A stretch of DNA of 64,000 nt from Owenia fusiformis. Taxonomy: Eukaryota > Annelida > Polychaeta > Sabellida > Oweniidae. The stretch lies in NCBI GenBank assembly GCA_903813345.2, contig CAIIXF020000008.1, positions 24,600,822 through 24,664,821 on the forward strand. Reading direction: 5' to 3'. The translations under genes and the position numbers were made by a program. Below, in pieces: positions 61,201-64,000 of the stretch. Every line of letters starts with the position of its first letter. The first letter of the stretch is position 1. The notes under the pieces are model-generated. The model was not told the DNA's origin, searched no databases, and saw only the letters and a list, made by a program, of their open reading frames with translations.

Positions 61201-61865
61201 ATATTTCCTGAAAATTTTGCTCATTGTAACAATGACATTTCAAATGATGATTCCCTAGATTAATATAATCCCTCACACAAAGACACTAAGTGGGCTGAAT
61301 CACTTCATCAGAGCTACTGAGTAACATCATTAAGTATAGTAATATTTTTGAGACTCTAATCATCTGCCTGTATCTTGTAATAAAATCCTTAGTGTTACAT
61401 CTAATCATTGATTTTAAAAACACCTTTAACCTACTGCTACACCAGCAAATATCTTTTACTGCCTGATAGAGAAAATAAAAGCATCAATCATATTTAACAG
61501 AATAATAATAATGTATTGCACATACCGTTACTCTTTACATGTTTGATGTTTCTTTTTTGTCTTTTATTGCTGCTTGTATCATCTTCCTTTGCAACTTCCA
61601 CATCTTGACAATGTTCATCATTCTCATCATTTTCATCTTGATCTTTAATTTCATTTGATATGGTTTTATTATCTTTGTTATATTTTTCTGAATTATTATC
61701 TTGATTGTCAATTTCCTTCAGTTTTAATGTTTCGGTAGCATCAATTCTTTGAGGTTCCCTAGGGGCATTTTCCTTATCATCCTGCTCCCCTCTAAGGCAT
61801 AATTGAAAGATACATCCAAAGGAAAATCCAGATGGGGCTGATGTGAATATATGCCGAGTAGCCAT
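28131..61865 (-). CDS. Syt14/16: Synaptotagmin-14/16-like gene, ten chained exons
   Basis: Ten minus-strand segments join in order with GT/AG borders and matching phases: 61865-61526, 53933-53829, 50944-50858, 44412-44324, 38041-37871, 35816-35708, 34933-34776, 32228-32045, 30915-30703 and 28231-28131. They total 1557 nt, or 518 aa plus stop. C2A is about residues 226-345 and C2B about 374-515. Strong family signatures are [25 protein letters not shown] and the C-terminal [10 protein letters not shown], all characteristic of vertebrate SYT14/SYT16. Calcium-binding aspartates of classical synaptotagmins are missing: loop 3 of C2B reads [10 protein letters not shown], so calcium-independent phospholipid or protein binding in membrane traffic is expected from the family. 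Human SYT14 is about 555 aa, so this is near full length. No transmembrane helix is visible, so a 5' exon may lie outside the window. Introns range from 0.8 to 8 kb and are packed with repeats. Confidence 0.93.
28351..28455 (-). mobile_element. Truncated Helitron-like element H2
   Basis: Only the hairpin end is left: ACTCCACGGAGTAGCAAATC, then part of one GGCCATCTTG unit. It lies in Syt14/16 intron 9. Confidence 0.6.
28456..29314. other. Syt14/16 intron 9, no clear element
   Basis: AT-rich intron sequence between two Helitron-like pieces. Confidence 0.4.
29315..30111 (-). mobile_element. Helitron-like element H3
   Basis: Minus-strand start A|TCCCATCGAACAAAG; 3' hairpin ACGC...GCGT, then CTAG|T. 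Inside are tandem units with AAAATGGCGGCCATTTTTC and a conserved ATGAACAAAATCGCTCCACT block, then GACG microsatellite tracts (29984-30070). A different subfamily from H1, sharing its ends with H7 and H8. Confidence 0.7.
30470..30664 (-). mobile_element. Helitron-like fragment H5
   Basis: About one and a half internal units (GGTGGCCATTTTAAAATTC, TGGTATTTGAGTTATC) without either end. It lies about 40 bases past the exon 9 donor. Confidence 0.55.
30703..30915 (-). CDS. Syt14/16: Syt14/16 exon 9 (C2B core)
   Basis: Acceptor TATGTTGTAG, donor TTTGG|GTATGT, phase 1 to 1. It encodes [40 protein letters not shown] and [20 protein letters not shown]. It is the most strongly conserved part of the gene and the basis for the family call. 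Loop 3 has Asn-Lys-Arg-Ser instead of the Asp-rich calcium loop. A degenerate fragment of the GCCGCCAT repeat family (30470-30664) lies about 40 bases beyond the donor. Confidence 0.96.
31134..31662 (+). repeat. GACCTT-rich repeat R1
   Basis: Ends are AATGTCACCGCC (left) and GGTGGTGACATAA (right), so TGTCACC is inverted at the tips. About three internal units of about 120 bases carry TTTTTGACCTTGAGAA and CATTGAAGGTCAAAT. Shares structure with 44450-45092. It lies in Syt14/16 intron 8. Confidence 0.65.
32045..32228 (-). CDS. Syt14/16: Syt14/16 exon 8 (inter-C2 linker, start of C2B)
   Basis: Acceptor TTTATTAAG, donor ACCTG|GTGAGT, phase 0 to 1. It encodes a Ser-rich linker ([19 protein letters not shown]) and then [20 protein letters not shown] and [14 protein letters not shown]. 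It aligns almost residue for residue with the [20 protein letters not shown] of SYT14, the start of C2B. Confidence 0.95.
32335..32577. mobile_element. Short inverted-repeat element
   Basis: Left end GTCAGGCCTGCACCC and inverted right end GGGTTCCAGGCCTGAC, 243 bases, GC-rich tips in AT-rich intron. No target duplication found. Confidence 0.5.
33402..34757 (-). mobile_element. Helitron-like element H4, next to an exon
   Basis: Hairpin ACTCCACGGAGT with CTAG|T at the left, A|TCCCACTGAACGG at the right. About eight degenerate tandem units. The 5' end lies about 18 bases beyond the exon 7 splice donor. Confidence 0.7.
34776..34933 (-). CDS. Syt14/16: Syt14/16 exon 7 (end of C2A)
   Basis: Acceptor ATATTTCAG, donor AGTG|GTAGGT, phase 1 to 0. 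It encodes [20 protein letters not shown], then [12 protein letters not shown] and the closing HWLTLEP strand. It is clearly homologous to the YAVRFRLYGVHRMKKEKIVG part of SYT14. A Helitron-like element ends only about 18 bases downstream of the donor, inside the following intron. Confidence 0.94.
35708..35816 (-). CDS. Syt14/16: Syt14/16 exon 6 (C2A middle, polybasic strand)
   Basis: Acceptor TGTTGCAG, donor CCAG|GTACAA, phase 0 to 1. The exon encodes [20 protein letters not shown] followed by [16 protein letters not shown]. This is the lysine-rich beta-4 strand and the P-x-(F/Y)-x-E-x-F-x-F block of C2 domains, and it parallels VHLVLLPIKKQRAKT in SYT14. The donor has T-A-C-A after GT and is weaker than its neighbours. 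Confidence 0.92.
36128..36401. repeat. Possible short inverted-repeat element
   Basis: AAACATGCCAAGTGTGTC at the left and the inverse of it, with an insertion, near 36380-36401. Weak; no duplication found. Confidence 0.35.
36788..37556 (-). mobile_element. Helitron-like element H6
   Basis: Hairpin ACTCCGCGGAGT (a perfect palindrome here), CTAG|T at the left and A|TCCCAACGAACAAAG at the right. GACG tract at 37473-37518. Fewer, more diverged internal units. Confidence 0.7.
37871..38041 (-). CDS. Syt14/16: Syt14/16 exon 5 (start of C2A)
   Basis: A phase 0 to phase 0 exon of 57 codons, with acceptor TTATTTCAG and donor ACACAG|GTAAGT. It encodes the first beta strands of C2[21 protein letters not shown], then [18 protein letters not shown]. 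This aligns well with the YGTLDVTFDYDSQEQKLLVT segment of SYT14. The S-D-P-Y-V calcium-loop motif of classical C2 domains is replaced by N-N-T-Q-V, so loop 1 cannot supply the usual aspartates. Confidence 0.93.
38759..39301 (+). mobile_element. TTAA-flanked MITE, copy T2
   Basis: TTAA at 38755-38758 and 39302-39305. Begins AGGGTTTCGATAAGC, ends ATATGCGTCACCC. Very similar to T3. Confidence 0.8.
39492..39990 (+). pseudogene. Mariner-like transposase N-terminal remnant
   Basis: The 90-residue frame 39492-39764 contains [20 protein letters not shown] followed by NRYFKEGES, the second helix-turn-helix pattern (F-G-x-D-x-[IL]-S ... W-x-x-x-F-x-x-G) of mariner/SETMAR-type transposases. It stops early. 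After 39764 a one-base frame change gives a further open stretch to about 39990, suggesting a frameshift. The DDE catalytic part is absent, replaced by other elements. Confidence 0.6.
39988..41360 (-). mobile_element. Tandem-array element A1
   Basis: ATCGCACCCT near the left end and its inverse AGGGTGCGAT at 41351-41360. The interior is about four units of roughly 163 bases containing AAAATGGCCGCCTTAAC, ATTTACCCAGAATGCC and AACGGTTTGGCTGGAAACC. A CCGCCC(A/G)AC run lies at 41246-41330. It contains MITE T3. The layout (5' TC after A, inverted subterminal tips, tandem core) resembles the Helitron-like H family. Confidence 0.6.
40222..40793 (-). mobile_element. TTAA-flanked MITE, copy T3, inserted in an array unit
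   Basis: TTAA at 40218-40221 and 40794-40797. It splits the array text GGCCGCC|TTAA|CATTTACC that is intact in neighbouring units, so the unoccupied site is visible nearby. Opposite orientation to T2. Confidence 0.88.
41412..42575 (-). mobile_element. Helitron-like element H7
   Basis: Minus-strand 3' end CTGG|T after the GCGT-type hairpin; 5' end A|TCCCATCGAACG. Tandem units around AAAATGGCGGCCATTTT. A GACG tract at 42306-42353 is followed by an extra segment (42354-42540) partly shared with H8. It begins eight bases after the mariner TA. Confidence 0.7.
42576..43453. other. Syt14/16 intron 4, no clear element
   Basis: AT-rich spacer between H7 and H8. Confidence 0.4.
43454..44127 (-). mobile_element. 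Helitron-like element H8
   Basis: CTAG|T plus hairpin at the left, A|TCCCATCGAACG at the right. Shorter tandem core than H3, same subfamily. GACG/GACA tracts at 43970-43993 and 44060-44090. Confidence 0.7.
44324..44412 (-). CDS. Syt14/16: Syt14/16 exon 4 (linker)
   Basis: A 30-residue exon with acceptor CTTTCAG and a consensus donor GAC|GTAAGT. It enters in phase 1 and leaves in phase 0. It reads [20 protein letters not shown] and continues to ISEHD. It is a low-complexity linker before C2A with no recognisable motif. A GACCTT-rich repeat (44450-45092) begins within about 40-60 bases of its acceptor. Confidence 0.8.
44450..45092 (+). repeat. GACCTT-rich repeat R2
   Basis: Three to four units with GACCTTGA and TGAAGGTCAAAT. 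It ends with the ACCAATCACCAACTGCC block and TTTTGGTGGTGGCATAA, matching R1. Its left edge lies close to the exon 4 acceptor. Confidence 0.65.
45093..46739. other. Syt14/16 intron 3, no clear element
   Basis: AT-rich intron sequence; nothing supportable. Confidence 0.4.
46740..47244. repeat. Purine-rich tandem region 1
   Basis: Starts with an array-like AAAATGGCCACCTTAAC unit, then long G/A-only tracts built on GGGAAGGGAAGG-like text (46867-47130), interrupted by ATCAAATGGTCTCAATCAGG spacers. Ends with a unit shared with 48940-49010. Confidence 0.7.
47245..48613 (-). mobile_element. Tandem-array element A2
   Basis: Same ends as A1. About eight units of 160-166 bases in head-to-tail order, each with AAAATGGCCGCCTTAAC and CTAATCAGTTCTAAAC. 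The GGCAAACTGATTACAATATA and AGGGTGCGAT end matches A1 exactly. It lacks the TTAA insertion and so shows the empty sites. Confidence 0.7.
48614..49330. repeat. Purine-rich tandem region 2 and array remnants
   Basis: Second G/A-only tract (48681-48936) matching 46867-47130, followed by degenerate array units and a GACA microsatellite end near 49268-49288. Confidence 0.65.
49380..50337 (-). mobile_element. Helitron-like element H9, ends altered
   Basis: Five to six units with AAAATGG(C/T)GGCCATTTTTC and ATGAACAAAATCGCTCCAC. A GACG/GACA tract lies at 50274-50332. The usual TCCCATCGAAC tip is missing; instead AGCTCAACATGTGAGCT follows, another small inverted pair. The left hairpin end is not found. 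Confidence 0.55.
50338..50850. other. Syt14/16 intron 3, no clear element
   Basis: AT-rich intron directly past the exon 3 donor. Confidence 0.4.
50858..50944 (-). CDS. Syt14/16: Syt14/16 exon 3 (linker) with two possible donors
   Basis: The acceptor is TATTTCAG at 50945-50946, and the exon encodes [20 protein letters not shown] and on to PSEG. Two in-frame donors lie six bases apart: AGG|GTAAAG (exon ends 50858) and AAAG|GTCAGT (exon ends 50852). Both keep phase 1, so the choice adds or drops two residues (Gly-Lys). Sequence resemblance to vertebrate SYT14 is weak here, as expected of the linker. Support comes from phase agreement with both neighbours. Confidence 0.75.
50945..52031. other. 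Syt14/16 intron 2, distal part
   Basis: AT-rich intron; nothing supportable besides the exon 3 branch/acceptor region. Confidence 0.4.
52032..53681. repeat. Minisatellite, exactly 25 x 66 bp
   Basis: The unit begins CTATCAAACTATGATGCTAG and includes ACTGTGAAAACTGCACC and TTTAAGTCCCTTTCTCCC. 52032 to 53681 is 1650 bases, 25 whole units with no length change, plus an 11-base partial. Units differ mainly at one A/T position (GAAAAC or GAATAC). Since 66 is divisible by three, one plus-strand frame stays open for 589 codons. That frame is antisense in Syt14/16 intron 2, has a tail of unrelated residues and is unlikely to be a gene. Confidence 0.95.
53829..53933 (-). CDS. Syt14/16: Syt14/16 exon 2 (Ser/Asp-rich linker)
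   Basis: A 35-codon exon between acceptor CTTGCAG and donor AAAG|GTGTGA, phase 1 to phase 1. It encodes [20 protein letters not shown] followed by a basic NKKRGSK end. The acidic Ser-rich block followed by a conserved E-L-x-Y pattern resembles the SSSESEDEALGKY region of SYT14, just after the membrane segment in vertebrates. That supports its order and suggests the membrane exon lies upstream. Confidence 0.85.
54200..54800. other. CpG-richer block in Syt14/16 intron 1
   Basis: Much higher CG content than the surroundings, ending in GCAGACGCGGCCGCCGG. The edges carry TTAACCTT (54097) and its inverse AAGGTTAA (54793), so it may be a repeat. An internal promoter is the alternative. No exon recognised. 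Confidence 0.4.
56412..56550. repeat. Small palindromic element inside the foldback, copy 1
   Basis: CAATTGTAGACC and TCAACTGGCAAAA at the left are inverted at the right (TTTTGCCAGTTGA, GGTTAACAATTG). Related to 56776-56944. Confidence 0.6.
56776..56944. repeat. Small palindromic element inside the foldback, copy 2
   Basis: CAATTGTTGACCTC at the left and GAGAGGTCTACAATTG at the right, with an inner GTATACCGAGACTGTAAACC block and its inverse. GTCAACAGTACCTAGTAG occurs just before it and again near 57236. Confidence 0.6.
58690..58990. repeat. Degenerate tandem repeat in Syt14/16 intron 1
   Basis: Four imperfect units of about 80-110 bases, each with (A)GCTTTATTATGATATATCAC. Confidence 0.6.
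58991..61525. other. Syt14/16 intron 1, no clear element
   Basis: AT-rich intron sequence; nothing supportable. Confidence 0.4.
61526..61865 (-). CDS. Syt14/16: Syt14/16 exon 1 as seen (acidic N-terminal region)
   Basis: The reading starts at ATG 61865 and runs 113 codons to a donor AACG|GTATGT, ending in phase 1, which matches the next exon and rebuilds a Gly codon. The encoded stretch is very rich in Asp, Glu, Asn and Lys, with a basic KRQKRN patch near its end, and looks disordered. There is no signal peptide or membrane helix. An alternative acceptor-like site (ATGCCTTAG|AGGG, exon from 61791) would make this an internal exon and leave the true start further right. Coding status rests on the open frame, the matching phase and the good donor. 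The exact 5' end is uncertain. Confidence 0.65.
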
Positions 61866-62943
61866 GTCATTTTATATCACATCATCATTAATACTGTTTC
61901 AGAAGAAATTTAATACAATTATAGTTTTGGTAAATATATCCTCTTAATTTCCAGAATATAAATGTAATTAGTATTGCCCAAGTGCCACTTTAGTTGTAAC
62001 ATCCCAAATCCTCTTGATTATTCTTTCCATGTGATGATATATGCAGTACATAGCATTTTTTATAATCCCAGCAAATTTTCAATACTGAACAGGAAAGTTG
62101 AGTTTTCAACTATTTTCTTTGATGTGTACTCCTGTTTAGTATATTCATAATTGTAGTGTTCTTTTCCTGCTAATATTATTGATTGCATCATTTTAACTGC
62201 AACTGACACTCATATCCCAGAGGCAGTTATATAAATTATAGGATTAATCAGTGAATATCTCAATTTATATTAGCTTCTGGTATATACCCTCAACACTTTG
62301 ATTTTGCTTCTATTAGCCTCTTGCCCTGGTCATCAGGGTAGTTCAGTTATCTCACTGATTATTAAAAAGTGCTCTATGCTGTGCTAATATCTACACATTT
62401 TACGTTCAAGATGTATTAATACAGGCTACCTGAGAAAAGCAGACACAGATCTAAGAGGCAAACAACTAAGTTTTTGGAATGGACTTAAGAAAAAATATTT
62501 TGGGTTTGAATTATTTTTGGATGAAGATGGCAAGAATGAATGGTCTGGCCCTAAATACTTGGATATTGGAAATAAAGAGCATCTTGAGTTATATTTGCTT
62601 TTCTCTAATTAACATGCTCAATGTGTTCATTTGAAATCAAATTATTGAAATTGTTCCTCAAGATCTCTGAAATAGTTTCACTAGACATACTGCCTGTACT
62701 TGCATAACTGGGTACATTAATTGCCTAGTTGTCAATACCTCTAGACAGATAGCAAGGCAGAGTATGGAGAGTTCCTCAAAAACAGGAATAAAGTATATTC
62801 AATAGACAATTAAGATCTAACTTTGTTCAGTGTAATAGTTACTCATTTTAAAAGAATATATGCTAATTATTCAATCTGCCCTGAATGATGTACAAGTACA
62901 TGCACATTTTCGTACCTAACACAAGGTTTTGTAGCACATTTTG
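61866..62943. other. Upstream of the N-terminal Syt14/16 exon
   Basis: AT-rich. Could be 5' UTR/promoter or intron depending on whether 61865 is the true start. No TATA or CpG island seen. Confidence 0.4.
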
Positions 62944-62952
62944 ATATACTGT

Positions 62953-63332
62953 TACCCTGCGCGCAGAGTCTAGTTAAACTACACTCTGCCTAGTAGAGAC
63001 CATATTACAGTTTAGTAGCCCCGCCCCCACGACGGGTACCGATGACAGTTTGGGTAACAAATCACTTCTGACCTACGCGCTGACCTTTCTTTCATCAATC
63101 AGGGAGCTTGAAGAAACATACGCCAAATGCGTGGTAATTAAATATGCGCATGTTATTGGTCAATTCCGGGCTCAACGATGACGTCAGAAGGAATGACCAT
63201 ATATAGAACGTCGGTCAAATTTGGCCGACAAACACTGATTGGCGCATGGTGAGTTCACAGGTTTATTTTAGTTTGAAAGAGTGAAGAGGAAGCTCTCTTT
63301 TAAGAAGTGAAGTCAAACGAATGCAAAGGGTA
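62953..63332 (+). mobile_element. Second copy of the 9-bp-duplication element
   Basis: Same ends as 3227-3603 (TACCCT ... AGGGTA), with flanking ATATACTGT at 62944-62952 and 63333-63341. CRE-like TGACGTCA and TATATAGAACGTCGG are conserved. High identity to the other copy suggests recent movement. Confidence 0.8.
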
Positions 63333-63869
63333 ATATACTGTAGAAAAATATCCAATTGGATTTGGTTTATGAAATTGCACAGTTTGTGGCATTCATTCTT
63401 TTACTTAGAGATTTGAGTAATACTGGCAAAATGTGAGTCATTTCAAAATTTTTGAAAAATACCAAATTTTCACAAAATGTTAATTTTTCACAGCTTCAAA
63501 CAGAAATTCAACATTTTGATTACATCCTTTACTGCATGCAATACATTATTTCATGAACAAGATACTTTTTTAAAATCAACCAAACTACAATTACAATATT
63601 GAGAGACCTAAACACGTTGTGTTTATGTCGTTTTGCTCCAATGAGGTTCGGATATATGTTTCATTTCATTCTGAACATATGATACCAAGAACAAATGAAG
63701 TGTCTGATGTGTTTTCTAAAACAATATAGAGAAAAGTATATATATATTTCAAATTATAATGTTACCATCCAAAAGATGACCATTAAATTGACGATGTGTA
63801 AAATTTTCAGAATCTTTTGATGACTGGTTTAAGAGAAACGCGTATTCAAAAACTTCACCATATCAATAC

Positions 63870-64000
63870 CACTCCTTTGAACCAAATCCGTCAATCAGTT
63901 TTTGAGTTATCACCCAGACACACGAATGAACAGACGGAAGACGGACAGACAAACAAATTGAGAGACAGCTTCTCTATATCCCTACAAACTTCATTTAATA
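63870..64000 (-). mobile_element. Helitron-like element H10, cut by the window edge
   Basis: AACCAAATCCGTCAATCAG, TTTTTGAGTTATCACCCAG, GAC(A/G) repeats and CTTCTCTATATCCCTAC match the 5' part of H1. The terminal tip is degenerate. Confidence 0.55.

Overview
The window looks like intron-rich, AT-rich metazoan nuclear DNA. The best guess is a mollusc, probably a bivalve. This rests on the repeat content: elements with internal tandem repeats plus an ACGG/ACAG microsatellite resemble, as I recall the literature, the pearl/CvG/MgE-type elements of bivalves. I see no bacterial operon, tRNA, rRNA or CRISPR array. Almost all long open frames here are spurious; the real coding sequence is in short exons on the minus strand.

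Two genes lie head-to-tail on the minus strand. (1) A synaptotagmin-14/16-type gene spans 61865 down to 28131. I could chain ten exons whose splice phases all agree: 340, 105, 87, 89, 171, 109, 158, 184, 213 and 101 nt, 518 codons plus stop. It carries an acidic N-terminal region and two C2 domains that lack the usual calcium-ligand aspartates. The 3' end is complete. The N-terminal exon has no membrane segment, so further 5' exons may lie beyond base 64000. (2) About 4.4 kb downstream, the first three coding exons of a kinesin-3 motor begin at 23694. They resemble STARD9/KIF16A. The P-loop exon and all later exons were not found and probably lie left of base 1.

The rest is introns and intergenic DNA full of mobile elements, many with ends that can be read to the base. 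At 1111-4879 there are nested DNA elements, including a 377-bp element with a perfect 9-bp target duplication whose sister copy is at 62953-63332. At 10326-14561 there are MITEs. TTAA-flanked MITEs lie at 16183, 38759 and 40222. A 541-bp palindrome with a 5-bp duplication lies at 24268-24808. Across 28-50 kb there is a family of Helitron-like elements with internal tandem repeats full of GCCGCCATNTTG motifs; one abuts a synaptotagmin splice donor. A mariner relic at 38628-41402 holds two TTAA MITEs and a tandem-array element. A 25 x 66-bp minisatellite lies at 52032-53681. A 2.9-kb foldback element at 55142-58026 has a 6-bp duplication inside an older MITE.

The genes do not form an operon or pathway. 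Kinesin-3 motors and synaptotagmin-like proteins both belong to membrane traffic, but nothing in the sequence links these two functionally.
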